From contig JAWKLJ010000002.1 in the NCBI GenBank assembly GCA_041392805.1, positions 3,689,276 to 3,753,275 of the forward strand: a stretch of 64,000 nucleotides of DNA, read 5' to 3'. Position numbers and translations under genes: made by a program. This document shows positions 35,160 through 44,072 of this stretch, in pieces. The notes under the pieces are model-generated. The model worked only from the letters and a program-made list of their open reading frames with translations. It ran no database searches and was not told the DNA's origin. The DNA is from Saprospiraceae bacterium. Lineage in GTDB: Bacteria; Bacteroidota; Bacteroidia; Chitinophagales; Saprospiraceae. How positions within the stretch are numbered: the stretch's first letter is position 1; each line of letters begins with the position of its first letter.

Positions 35160-35610
35160 GATCCAACGATTTTTGTGAAAGGTGGTCTTTTAGCAACATT
35201 CAAATTTGAGCAAAAAATATCAAAGAAAGATGAAAACGCTAGTGCTTTCCCCAATTATCTTAATTTCTTTACGATTTTCCTGCTCTACAGTAAATTTAAG
35301 AGCTTGTTTCCTTTCTACTTACATTAGGTAATCGCTTCATTTAATGCCACTCCTTATCATTATTGTTACGTTTCGTAAACCAATTAACACTTAACATAGT
35401 CTTCTTAAAAAATATTGTAAATTGGCACCTTCCGAAGAATACCTCAGCTATTTTATACTATACAAACCTTCTATTTTTTAGATTTTTCCTAAACGTGGTA
35501 ATCGTTCATATACCTTTCAGTTATTTCAAAAGACAAGCTTCTTTTGGATAGAATCCCATAACATTAAGTGCTGCTTTAATTTCTTAATGTCAAACGCTTT
35601 AAATTCGCTT
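35160..35610. other. divergent intergenic region
   Basis: About 450 bases of AT-rich sequence between the acetylesterase and the M43 protease, which are transcribed away from each other. It should hold both promoters, but I see no convincing TAnnTTTG box, hairpin or gene. Confidence 0.5.
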
Positions 35611-38067
35611 ATGAAAAGATTGATTTTTTTACTAACCTTTTTAGTCTTTATTGGCTTAAGTTTTTCCCTTTCTGCACAAAGGACTTGTGCTACTATGGAT
35701 CATTTTGAACAAGAGCAAAGAGATCATCCCAATCGATTGCTTAAAATACAAGAAATTGAAAGACATACCCAAAAGGTCTTACAAGGAGGTGCTCGCGCAG
35801 TGGAAGGAGTGATTACGATCCCTGTTGTATTCCATATTGTATACAATACCGCTTCCGAAAATATTAGCGTTGCACAGGTTCAAAGTCAATTGGACGTGTT
35901 GAATGAAGACTTTAGAAGATTAAATGCTGACAGGAACAATACGCCTCCTGATTTTCTGGGCGTAGCAGCGGATGTTGAAATTCAGTTCTGCCTGGCAACA
36001 GTCGATCCTACTGGCAATGCTACAAATGGAATTACGAGAACCCAAACCAATTCAACTTCATTTGGCACCAACGACCAGGTAAAATTCAACTCGTCTGGCG
36101 GAAAAGATGCCTGGCCTGCCAGCCAGTACCTGAATTTTTGGGTTTGTGATATTTCAGGTAATATTTTAGGTTACGCTCAGTTTCCTGGGGGACCGGCGTC
36201 TACGGATGGCGTCGTTATTGACTATGCTTATTTCGGTACCATCGGCACTGCTACAGCGCCTTTTGACCTAGGCCGAACTGCCACCCACGAAGTCGGACAC
36301 TGGCTAAACCTTCGGCATATCTGGGGTGATGGCGGTTGTGGTGTGGATGACTTTGTGGCTGATACGCCAACTGCAGGCGGAGCCAACTATACGGGAAGCC
36401 CTTGTACCTACCCTGGCCCGAATAGCTGCAATCAAGGCGCTAATGATCTGCCAGATATGTTCCAAAACTATATGGATTATTCCGATGACGGTTGCATGAA
36501 TCTATTTACAAGCGGTCAAACAGCAAGAATGCGAGCCCTTTTTGAGCCAGGAGGAAGCCGCGAAAGTTTGCTGACCTCCAACGGGTGCGGCACACCGGTA
36601 CCTGCCACCTGTGAAGATGGCATCCAAAATGGCGATGAAACAGGGGTAGACTGTGGTGGTAGTAATTGCGCACCATGTAGCTGCCCTCAAAGCCCACTAA
36701 CCTTAACGATCAAACTTGACAACTATCCAGAAGAAACAAGCTGGCGCATTACCAATGCCAACAATGCTATCGTCGCTTCTGGGGGCACCTATGGTGCTCA
36801 GCCAGATGGATCAACAGTGACCGAAACCATTAACCTCGCTGCGGGTGACTATACATTTACCATAAGTGATTCCTATAGCGATGGCATTTGCTGCTTATAT
36901 GGAAACGGTAGTTATACCTTAGCCGATGCCAATGGTGCCGTTGTGGTGACCGGAGGATCATTTGGCGCCTCAGAAAGTACTATCTTTTGTGCTAGCGAGG
37001 CTGGCACTACGCCAACCTGTACCGATGGCATCCAAAATGGTCAAGAGACGGGCGTCGACTGCGGTGGCCCGGATTGCCCTACTTGCCCCACCGAACCAAC
37101 TTGCTCCGATGGCATCCAAAATGGCCAGGAGACTGGTGTCGACTGCGGTGGACCTGATTGTCCCTCCTGCCCTACCGAACCTACTTGCTCCGATGGCATC
37201 CAAAATGGCCAAGAGACAGGCATTGATTGCGGTGGCCCTGATTGTCCTGCTTGTGATCCTGGTGGCTGTACGACCGTCACGCTTGAGAGCAATGACTTTG
37301 AAAGTGGTTGGGGACTCTGGAATGATGGTGGTTCGGACGCTCGCTTAAGTGCCTCAGACCAGGCTTTTGCCAATAGTGGTATTTATTGCGTTCGATTGCG
37401 GGACAATACGAGTTCTTCTACCATGTATACTAACAACCTGGATTTAACTGCTTTTGAAGAAATAACGATAGATTTCTCCTATTATGCCAGAAGTATGGAT
37501 AATCCAACGGAAGGCTTTCTACTTGAAATTTCTTTAAATGGTGGTGCTTCATACACGGCTGTGGAAGAATGGAATTTAGGAGATGAATTCCAAAACAACC
37601 AGCGAAAATTTGATCAGGTAGTTATCCCTGGCCCATTTTCAGCCAACACCATTGTGCGATTGCGTTGTGATGCCTCATCGAATTCTGATTATGTTTATAT
37701 CGATGACGTTACCCTATCCGGTTGTCAAAGCGGCGCCAGGGTGGCAGCAGAAGACCTTAGAGGTGGACAACAAACGGTGGCACCTAGTCTGCAAAATGTA
37801 TTGGATGTGACTTTCTCGAACGTCAATCTCTTCCCCAACCCAAGCAAAGGGGAATTGACCTTGAGTTTCGATATGGTAAAAAATGCTACCGTACAAGTAA
37901 TCCTCACGGATTTATCCGGGAAGGTCATGAGCCAAGCGCAAATAACGCTAGCTACCGGACCACAACGCAAGGAAATGGATACCAGTAAATTACCCGCCGG
38001 TATTTATTTTATGCATTTGGTTACAAAAGAAGAACGCATTGCGAAGAAATTTGTGGTGATTAAATAG
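35611..38067 (+). CDS. secreted M43-type metalloprotease with Cys-rich repeats and T9SS sorting domain
   Basis: About 818 aa; an in-frame ATG at 35587 is possible, but MKRLIFLLTFLVF starts a clean signal peptide. The catalytic domain carries HEVGHWLNLRHIWG (zinc site HExxHxxxLxH, near residue 230) and a later MDYSDD Met-turn, as in pappalysin-like M43 peptidases. Then follow one DGIQNGDETGVDCGG repeat, a ~95-residue beta domain with DSYSDGICC, three more DGIQNG repeats, a MAM/jelly-roll-like domain (FESGWGLWNDGG), and a C-terminal LFPNPSKGELTL domain that directs export by the type IX system. It shares this tail architecture with the S8 protease downstream. Likely extracellular digestion. Confidence 0.92.
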   Translation: MKRLIFLLTFLVFIGLSFSLSAQRTCATMDHFEQEQRDHPNRLLKIQEIERHTQKVLQGGARAVEGVITIPVVFHIVYNTASENISVAQVQSQLDVLNEDFRRLNADRNNTPPDFLGVAADVEIQFCLATVDPTGNATNGITRTQTNSTSFGTNDQVKFNSSGGKDAWPASQYLNFWVCDISGNILGYAQFPGGPASTDGVVIDYAYFGTIGTATAPFDLGRTATHEVGHWLNLRHIWGDGGCGVDDFVADTPTAGGANYTGSPCTYPGPNSCNQGANDLPDMFQNYMDYSDDGCMNLFTSGQTARMRALFEPGGSRESLLTSNGCGTPVPATCEDGIQNGDETGVDCGGSNCAPCSCPQSPLTLTIKLDNYPEETSWRITNANNAIVASGGTYGAQPDGSTVTETINLAAGDYTFTISDSYSDGICCLYGNGSYTLADANGAVVVTGGSFGASESTIFCASEAGTTPTCTDGIQNGQETGVDCGGPDCPTCPTEPTCSDGIQNGQETGVDCGGPDCPSCPTEPTCSDGIQNGQETGIDCGGPDCPACDPGGCTTVTLESNDFESGWGLWNDGGSDARLSASDQAFANSGIYCVRLRDNTSSSTMYTNNLDLTAFEEITIDFSYYARSMDNPTEGFLLEISLNGGASYTAVEEWNLGDEFQNNQRKFDQVVIPGPFSANTIVRLRCDASSNSDYVYIDDVTLSGCQSGARVAAEDLRGGQQTVAPSLQNVLDVTFSNVNLFPNPSKGELTLSFDMVKNATVQVILTDLSGKVMSQAQITLATGPQRKEMDTSKLPAGIYFMHLVTKEERIAKKFVVIK

Positions 38068-38140
38068 TCTTCACCAATTGAAAACGGAAAGCGGAAAGCG
38101 GAAAAATGACATGTTTTCCTTTTCCAGCTTCCGAGATTTA

Positions 38141-38188
38141 CGCAGCCAGTATGGAGTGAAATGCTTCAAACTGGCTGCGTTTTTTTTA
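38141..38188 (+). terminator. intrinsic terminator
   Basis: cgcagccagt (38141-38150) pairs with actggctgcg (38170-38179), followed by a long T-run. It ends the M43 protease transcript. Confidence 0.88.
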
Positions 38189-38475
38189 ATCTACTTTTTA
38201 CGAGTTGACGAGTTATCTAAAATAAAATGCAGATTATACAAAAATAACACACTATCAATTCTTACTTATATATATTTTTTATATTTTTGCGATTGCCTCA
38301 TTCAAATACTGCTGTTCATTCCTTTCCCAATTTGGTTTAGGAAAAAGAGTCTCATCTTAAGCATAAAAATCAAATTCCCTAAGGGGGTCTTATATCAGTT
38401 AACAGCCATATCCACATGATGGATAGCTGTATCGTAAAAGGCTTTTCAGTAGATAAGTTTTTTGCAAGAAATACA
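38189..38475. other. AT-rich region upstream of the S8 protease
   Basis: No gene is supported here. It probably carries the promoter of the leader peptide and S8 protease, but no clear -7 box was recognised. Confidence 0.45.
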
Positions 38476-38547
38476 ATGAGCATCACTAAGACCGCAATGT
38501 CCAAACGGACAATGCTGGTTCCTGGCGAATACCAGGCAAGTTACTAA
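38476..38547 (+). CDS. possible 23-codon leader ORF before the S8 protease
   Basis: ATG to TAA with 23 codons, reading MSITKTAMSKRT, then MLVPGEYQASY. It ends 33 bases before the protease ATG. Its DNA holds two small stem-loops (gcaatgtcc/ggacaatgc and cctgg/ccagg). It may be a chance frame or a translated leader; no homologue is recalled. Confidence 0.3.
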   Translation: MSITKTAMSKRTMLVPGEYQASY

Positions 38548-38580
38548 TGCCCATTTTTCTAACAAAAAACATCAACAACC

Positions 38581-41500
38581 ATGAGGAGCGTTTTACTAAC
38601 AACTCTCACTGTCTTACTTTCAATCCTTTTAACTCCTTCCTTTACTCAAAATTTCTATTATGCTCCAGAGGGTAAAACCTTTATGGAGGTTTCCAAAGAA
38701 AAAATTGTTATTAAGTTTGCCAAAGGTGTAAATCTTGCCCAGCAAAGGCAACTCCTTTCTAAGGAAGATTTAATTGTTCCTATTAGCGCTGACCAAGTAT
38801 TGCCAGCGCCAAATGTAACCCTGGCAGCACTCAAAAATGTGCAAAATGAACAAATGGTCTACGCGCTATTAAAAAGATTAAATGCTTATGAAGAAATTGT
38901 TTACGCCAACCACTTTTTAGTCCATAAAGATGGGACCCAACATGGCATTATGGATGAGGTCATTGTTAGAATTAGCGATCCTAAAGACCAAGGTCCTATG
39001 CGGTTTCTTGTGCAAAATTTCGAAGCAAAAATCGTCAAACAAGATGAGTTTGATCCCTTACAGTACCATATCAGTATTGGCAAAGTAGAAGGACGTAATG
39101 CCCTGGTTTTAGCGAATAGCTTATACGAAACGGGGTTGTTTGAATTTGCCGAACCGAATTTTTTACGCTTAATGAAGCGGATGAACACGAGTGATGCCTT
39201 TGTAAATAATCAATGGGCACTCCATAATGATGGCAACAATACTAGTCAATATGGGGGCGTGGCCGGAGCTGATATGAACGTTTTTGATGCCTGGGCTGCT
39301 ACGACCGGCTCTGCAAGCATAAAAATAGCCATCATCGACGAGGGCGTTGACCTTAATCACCCTGATTTAAAAGCCAACCTCCTGCCAGGATATGACGCAA
39401 CAGGTCAAGGCAGCGAAGGTGGCCCGTCCGGCAATGATGCGCATGGGACCGCCTGCGCGGGTATAGCCGCAGGGGTAGGCAACAACAACCTCGGTATTGT
39501 GGGGGTAGCCTTTAGTTCCAAAATTATACCCGTCAGAATTGCGTATAGCTCCGGTAGCAGTTGGGTCACCACTAATAGCTGGATTAGCAACGCCATCAAC
39601 TGGGCTTGGCAAACGGGAAATGCCGACGTTTTAAGTAATTCCTGGGGAGGCGGTGGCTCCTCTACAGCCATCAATAACGCCATCTCCGGTGCCGTCAATA
39701 ATGGTCGAGGCGGGCTAGGTTCACCTGTTTTATTCGCAGCGGGCAATGACAATGGGGCCAATAGCTACCCGGCAACCTATGCACCAACCATTTCTGTTAT
39801 CGCCATGAGTATGTGTAACGAAAGGAAATCACCTGACTCTTGTGATGGCGAATCCTGGTGGGGGTCAAATTATGGCACAGGAGCAGATGTAGCTGCACCG
39901 GGGGTTAAAATTTATGCGACCGATATTTCCGGTAGCGCTGGTTATGCTAATGGTGATTATATTTCTAATTTCAATGGCACCTCCTCTGCTTGTCCAAATG
40001 CAGCCGGAGTGATGGCATTAATCCTTTCTGCGGATGGCACCCTAACGGAAGCACAGGCCAGGGCAGCCTTAGAAGGCACTTGCGACAAAGTCGGCGCTTA
40101 TACTTATGCCAGTAATGTGGCTGGTCAACCAACCGGAACCTGGTCACTTGAGTTAGGATATGGTAAAATCAATGCCGCTAATGCCATTGCTTCCTTGAAT
40201 TGTGAGGAATGCCTTCTTTGTACGGATGGCATTCAAAACGGACAGGAAACTGGTGTGGATTGTGGTGGGCCAATTTGCGCCGTTTGCCCTACTTGTGAGG
40301 ATGGTATCCAGAATGGTGACGAAACTGATGTGGATTGTGGTGGCTCCAATTGCGCTCCTTGTGCCTGCTTTGAAGCCCCCCTAACATTGACGATAAACCT
40401 CGATCATTATCCTGAAGAAACAAGCTGGACCCTGAAAACATCAGGGGTAACAGTCGCTTCTGGAGGAACATATGGTTATCTACCCGATCTGTCAACAGTA
40501 GTAGAAAACATTAATGTTGGAGAGGGAAATTATACTTTTACTATAAATGATTCCTATGGCGACGGTATCTGCTGTAGCTATGGCCAAGGTTCATTCTCAC
40601 TTACTGATAACAACGGTGCCCTTATCCTATCCGGCGCACAATTTGGCGGTTCACAATCGCAAAATTTCTGCGCCGGAGAGGCCACCGCCACCTGCAACGA
40701 CGGCATCCAGAATGGCAATGAGACCGGAATCGACTGCGGCGGCGACTGCACACCTTGCGCCACCTGCAACGACGGCGTCCAGAATGGCAATGAGACCGGA
40801 ATCGACTGCGGCGGCGACTGCCAACCTTGCGCAACCTGCAACGACGGCGTCCAGAATGGCAATGAGACCGGAATCGACTGCGGCGGCGACTGCACACCTT
40901 GTGCCACCTGCAACGACGGCGTCCAGAATGGCAATGAGACCGGCATCGACTGCGGCGGCGACTGCCAACCTTGTGCAACCTGCAACGACGGTATCCAGAA
41001 TGGCAATGAGACCGGCATCGACTGCGGCGGCGACTGCACACCTTGTGATCCTGAAGAATGTTCCAATACGCTCATTAATGCCAATGATTTTGAAGCAGGA
41101 TGGGGCATTTGGAACGATGGCGGAGCAGATGCCAGAAGATCAAGAAATGACGCTATGTATGCCAGTAGTGGAATATATTGTATCAGGTTACGAGATAATA
41201 CAAATTCTTCTCACATTAAAACAGACCGACTTAATTTGACAAACTTCGAAGAAATCACCGTCGACTTTGCCTTCCAGGCCATAAGTATGGATAATATCAA
41301 TGAGGATTTTTGGCTTCAAATCTCTACGAACGGAGGCCAGACTTATACAACGGTAGCAAGTTGGGCAAAAGGCGTAGATTTTGAGAATGGTATTCCGTAC
41401 TTTAAATCGGTGGTGATACCCGGGCCATTTTCGACCAATACCAAATTAAAATTCCAATGTGATGCATCAAATGATTCGGACTGGGTTTACCTTGACGACA

Positions 41501-41868
41501 TCATACTTTCTGGTTGTACCAGCGTTGGCGGGAACACGGTCACGGTCAACCCTGCTAACAATAAGAGGCTGGAGGAAACGGGAATTAATGGCGTAGATGC
41601 CTCCTCGAATAGGCTTTCAAATATCCGATTATTTCCAAATCCGGTAAGTGATCAACTTAATCTGCATTTTAACCTTGAGCAAGAAAGTAACATAACCTTA
41701 TTAATTACCGATATGACTGGTAAAATAATGCAGTCGCAACAATTGGTTTTAATGGCAGGCAGTCAAAAACAAATCATAGATGTCCGTCATTTTAACAGCG
41801 GCATGTATTTTGTTCAATTGATTACCAAGGATGAGAATAGAAGTGAGAAAATTGTCATTACTCATTAG
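38581..41868 (+). CDS. secreted S8 (subtilisin-like) protease with Cys-rich repeats and T9SS sorting domain
   Basis: 1095 aa with signal peptide (about 1-23), an N-terminal prodomain-like region to about 200, and a subtilase domain with the triad in IAIIDEGVDLNHPDL (Asp about 252), DAHGTACAGIAAG (His about 287) and NGTSSACPNAAGVMAL (Ser about 467). After it come two DGIQNG-type repeats, a beta domain with DSYGDGICC, five near-identical 24-residue CNDGIQNGNETGIDCGG repeats, a MAM/jelly-roll-like domain (FEAGWGIWNDGG), and a C-terminal LFPNPVSDQLNL sorting domain for type IX secretion. The C-terminal half mirrors the M43 protease upstream. Probably cell-surface or secreted proteolysis. Confidence 0.93.
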   Translation: MRSVLLTTLTVLLSILLTPSFTQNFYYAPEGKTFMEVSKEKIVIKFAKGVNLAQQRQLLSKEDLIVPISADQVLPAPNVTLAALKNVQNEQMVYALLKRLNAYEEIVYANHFLVHKDGTQHGIMDEVIVRISDPKDQGPMRFLVQNFEAKIVKQDEFDPLQYHISIGKVEGRNALVLANSLYETGLFEFAEPNFLRLMKRMNTSDAFVNNQWALHNDGNNTSQYGGVAGADMNVFDAWAATTGSASIKIAIIDEGVDLNHPDLKANLLPGYDATGQGSEGGPSGNDAHGTACAGIAAGVGNNNLGIVGVAFSSKIIPVRIAYSSGSSWVTTNSWISNAINWAWQTGNADVLSNSWGGGGSSTAINNAISGAVNNGRGGLGSPVLFAAGNDNGANSYPATYAPTISVIAMSMCNERKSPDSCDGESWWGSNYGTGADVAAPGVKIYATDISGSAGYANGDYISNFNGTSSACPNAAGVMALILSADGTLTEAQARAALEGTCDKVGAYTYASNVAGQPTGTWSLELGYGKINAANAIASLNCEECLLCTDGIQNGQETGVDCGGPICAVCPTCEDGIQNGDETDVDCGGSNCAPCACFEAPLTLTINLDHYPEETSWTLKTSGVTVASGGTYGYLPDLSTVVENINVGEGNYTFTINDSYGDGICCSYGQGSFSLTDNNGALILSGAQFGGSQSQNFCAGEATATCNDGIQNGNETGIDCGGDCTPCATCNDGVQNGNETGIDCGGDCQPCATCNDGVQNGNETGIDCGGDCTPCATCNDGVQNGNETGIDCGGDCQPCATCNDGIQNGNETGIDCGGDCTPCDPEECSNTLINANDFEAGWGIWNDGGADARRSRNDAMYASSGIYCIRLRDNTNSSHIKTDRLNLTNFEEITVDFAFQAISMDNINEDFWLQISTNGGQTYTTVASWAKGVDFENGIPYFKSVVIPGPFSTNTKLKFQCDASNDSDWVYLDDIILSGCTSVGGNTVTVNPANNKRLEETGINGVDASSNRLSNIRLFPNPVSDQLNLHFNLEQESNITLLITDMTGKIMQSQQLVLMAGSQKQIIDVRHFNSGMYFVQLITKDENRSEKIVITH
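40693..41046 (+). repeat. five tandem 72-bp coding repeats
   Basis: Units begin at 40693, 40765, 40837, 40909 and 40981. They differ at few positions and are more GC-rich than their surroundings. The last residues alternate TPC, QPC, TPC, QPC, TPC, which suggests duplication of a 144-bp double unit. Confidence 0.92.
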
Positions 41869-41884
41869 CCTTTTTTCGAAATGA

Positions 41885-42016
41885 TCCTTCTTTGATAATT
41901 TTTACGGTCAAGTGAAAGTGAACGACAAAAGCGACCATCTGCGTGCGCCGAAGGAAGCTGTGTCTTTTGCTTTCACTTGATTCAAAAGCACAAAAATTGT
42001 CAGAGAACCGAAATGA
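41885..42016. repeat. repeat family C, full palindromic element
   Basis: About 130 bases. The left arm (cttctttgataatttttacg, then gtcaagtgaaag) and the right arm (ctttcacttga, then caaaaattgtcagaga) are inverted repeats. Parts of it recur at 14067, 26105 and 29234. It lies directly after the S8 protease. Confidence 0.75.
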
Positions 42017-42034
42017 TTTGGAAGGGCGCACAAT

Positions 42035-42073
42035 AAAAAGGCCAACTTGCTTAGGCAAGTTGGCCTTTTTTTA
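42035..42073. terminator. strong, symmetrical intrinsic terminator
   Basis: ggccaacttgc and gcaagttggcc form a perfect stem with loop ttag, flanked by an A-run on the left and a T-run on the right. It can stop transcription in both directions: the S8 protease on the plus strand, and read-through from pepT on the minus strand. Confidence 0.92.
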
Positions 42074-42119
42074 TTGGGTTTAAAACCAATGTTTTGTTCC
42101 ACCTTGGGGGGGTTATATA

Positions 42120-42154
42120 TAAAAAAAGCCCTATCAGTAACTTACTGACAGGGC
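42120..42154 (-). terminator. intrinsic terminator on the minus strand
   Basis: gccctatcagtaa (42128-42140) and ttactgacagggc (42142-42154) pair with one mismatch, with an A-run at 42120-42127 that becomes the T-run on the minus strand. It is a candidate end for the pepT transcript. Confidence 0.75.
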
Positions 42155-42564
42155 CCAAAAGTCATCCCTATGATTATATTTTTGACGTAAAGTTTTCAAT
42201 TTTGTGTAGTGTTTCATTATCAATTACAGTGGAAAGATAACGGTTTTTCCAATATTTAGAAAAAAACTTATAAAAAATTTATCATACAAGCAGCGAAAAA
42301 CAATTAAACGGTATCTATTGGGTAAGAAACGACATGAAAAATGTCCTAATGAACAGGATCTTTTTGATCAAATTAAATGCAAAATGCCTATTATCATTTA
42401 ATAATCCCGAGAAAGAATTAGTTTTCAACAGATTTTATCCTAGCATGATTATGCGTCATTATCCTGGCTCGAGCGATAATGGCGCTTTTTTTTTCAACAA
42501 AATAATTAAAAAACAACCTTCGATAGGTAGAGGCTTTTTATGCTGGCGTTTCACCAACCGACTA
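42155..42564. other. intergenic region after pepT
   Basis: About 400 AT-rich bases between the pepT stop codon and the first minus-strand terminator. Short open frames are present but look random. No gene or RNA is supported. Confidence 0.5.
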
Positions 42565-43812
42565 TCAAGCATTTTCTTCCCAAATCATTGCCAGGTGGAC
42601 CAAACATTCTGCTGACTTTTCCATATCCTGTACGGAGACCCATTCTTGCTTGGAATGAAACGCATGTTCTCCTGCAAAAATATTTGGACAAGGAAGGCCC
42701 ATGAAGGAAAGCCTGGAGCCATCCGTTCCTCCTCTGATACTTGCCGCCACGGGGTTCATCCCTGCCCGTTTGATTGCCTCAATGGCATTCGCCACAACAG
42801 CGGGATGTTGGTCCAATACCTTTTTCATATTTCGATATTGTTCTTTTATCAAGACCTCTGCACGTGAATTTGGATAGTTGGCCAAGACCTGATCTACGAT
42901 GGTTCTTAGTGTGGCTTCATGCTCAGCTAATCCTTTTTCTGTAAAATCTCTAATGATGAATTGAATACTAGCTTCTTCCACAATACCTTTAACACTTACG
43001 GGGTGAATAAACCCTTGTCTACCCGTAGTCGTTTCAGGCGAAAGGCGATCTTTAGGCAAGGCGGCGATAATCTCTCCCACTATTTTTAGTGCACTTTCCA
43101 ATTTACCTTTTGCAAACCCGGGGTGAGCACTTACACCATAAACATTCACCGTTGCTCCATCGGCCGAAAAAGTTTCATCTTCCAATGATCCTCGTTTCTC
43201 GCCATCAATCGTATAGCCGAAGTCCGCACCAAGTTTTGCCATATCTACTTTATCAACTCCTCTTCCAATTTCTTCATCAGGTGTAAATAAAATCCGAATA
43301 GGCCCGTGGACAATAGAAGGGTGCTGCATAAAAAAATAGGCTGCATCCATGATAGCAGCTAAACCAGCTTTATTGTCTGCCCCCAGGAGCGTGGTGCCAC
43401 TTGCCGTCACAATATCATGGCCTATTTGATCGTCCAAATCGGGGTGTTCCTTTCTTTGAATAACAATATTCGGGTCATCGGGTAGTACTAAATCCTGCCC
43501 TTGATAATTTTGGTGAACGATCGGCTTGACGTCTTTTCCACTACTATCTGGAGAAGTGTCCATATGGGAACAATAACAAATTACCGGGACTGTCTTGGAG
43601 GAGTTTCCAGGAATAGTTGCGTATACATAGCCAAATTCGTCTAATTCGGCGTCTACGACACCTATGGCTTTTAGCTCGTCTACCAGCAGTCGGCCAAGGT
43701 TTTTCTGTTTTTCTGTAGAAGGATAAGTTGTTGAATTCGGATCAGATTGTGTATCTATTTTTACATACCTTAAAAAACGCTCCAAAACGGTGTGCTGCAT
43801 GTTGATGTTCAT
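42565..43812 (-). CDS. pepT: peptidase T (tripeptide aminopeptidase)
   Basis: 415 aa M20 metallopeptidase of normal PepT length. Zinc and catalytic motifs include ICYCSHMDTSPD (first His/Asp), LLGADNKAGLAAIMDAA (bridging Asp), LFTPDEEIGRGVD (catalytic Glu and Glu ligand), FGYTIDGEKRG and the late FAGEHAFHSKQEW (last His). It removes the N-terminal residue of tripeptides in the cytosol. A second Met at residue 5 is an equally possible start. Single gene. Confidence 0.95.
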   Translation of the reverse strand: MNINMQHTVLERFLRYVKIDTQSDPNSTTYPSTEKQKNLGRLLVDELKAIGVVDAELDEFGYVYATIPGNSSKTVPVICYCSHMDTSPDSSGKDVKPIVHQNYQGQDLVLPDDPNIVIQRKEHPDLDDQIGHDIVTASGTTLLGADNKAGLAAIMDAAYFFMQHPSIVHGPIRILFTPDEEIGRGVDKVDMAKLGADFGYTIDGEKRGSLEDETFSADGATVNVYGVSAHPGFAKGKLESALKIVGEIIAALPKDRLSPETTTGRQGFIHPVSVKGIVEEASIQFIIRDFTEKGLAEHEATLRTIVDQVLANYPNSRAEVLIKEQYRNMKKVLDQHPAVVANAIEAIKRAGMNPVAASIRGGTDGSRLSFMGLPCPNIFAGEHAFHSKQEWVSVQDMEKSAECLVHLAMIWEENA

Positions 43813-43905
43813 GGGTCAATTGATTTTATTGGCTGCAAAATAGTAAGATTGCAGGTGAAAAACACCTGCAATGGCGTGAAAACACCTGCAATGGCATTTT
43901 AATAT

Positions 43906-43942
43906 AAAAAAAGCCTTTCAAATGTATCATTTGAAAGGCTTT
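43906..43942 (-). terminator. intrinsic terminator on the minus strand
   Basis: aaagcctttcaaatg and catttgaaaggcttt form a perfect 15-base stem with loop tat, and a T-run follows on the minus strand. It backs up the terminator at 43970-43997 after glutamine synthetase. Confidence 0.85.
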
Positions 43943-43969
43943 GATTAACTAGCCGCCACAAAAGAAAAG

Positions 43970-43997
43970 CTAAAAACCCGCCCTGCAAGAGCAGGGC
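43970..43997 (-). terminator. intrinsic terminator after glutamine synthetase
   Basis: gccctgc and gcagggc with loop tctt (minus strand), then gggtttttag and more T-rich sequence. It lies about 75 bases after the glutamine synthetase stop codon. Confidence 0.75.
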
Positions 43998-44072
43998 AGG
44001 CAATGGCATATTCCTATGCAGGAACTAGAGCTGATTTAATATCTTATGATCAATCAACAAGTCATAGCCAGG

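Noticed and set aside
35363..35551. 62-aa hydrophobic frame upstream of the M43 protease
   Set aside because: AT-rich sequence produces Phe/Leu/Ile runs by chance; no start signal or conserved motif.
40693..41046. Tandem units considered as a CRISPR array
   Set aside because: The units are contiguous with no unique spacers, keep one reading frame and encode a Cys-rich protein repeat.
40578..41108. Long open frames opposite the 72-bp repeats (up to 176 aa)
   Set aside because: They are repeat-driven shadows of the S8 protease on the other strand, with low-complexity Ser/Pro/Gln or Arg/Cys/His content.
42334..42615. 93-aa frame downstream of pepT on the plus strand
   Set aside because: It runs into the antisense of pepT, has no recognisable domain and lies in AT-rich sequence.
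43855..43895. Short direct repeat gtgaaaacacctgcaatggc, two copies
   Set aside because: Only two adjacent copies of about 20 bases after pepT's start region; too little to call an operator or array.
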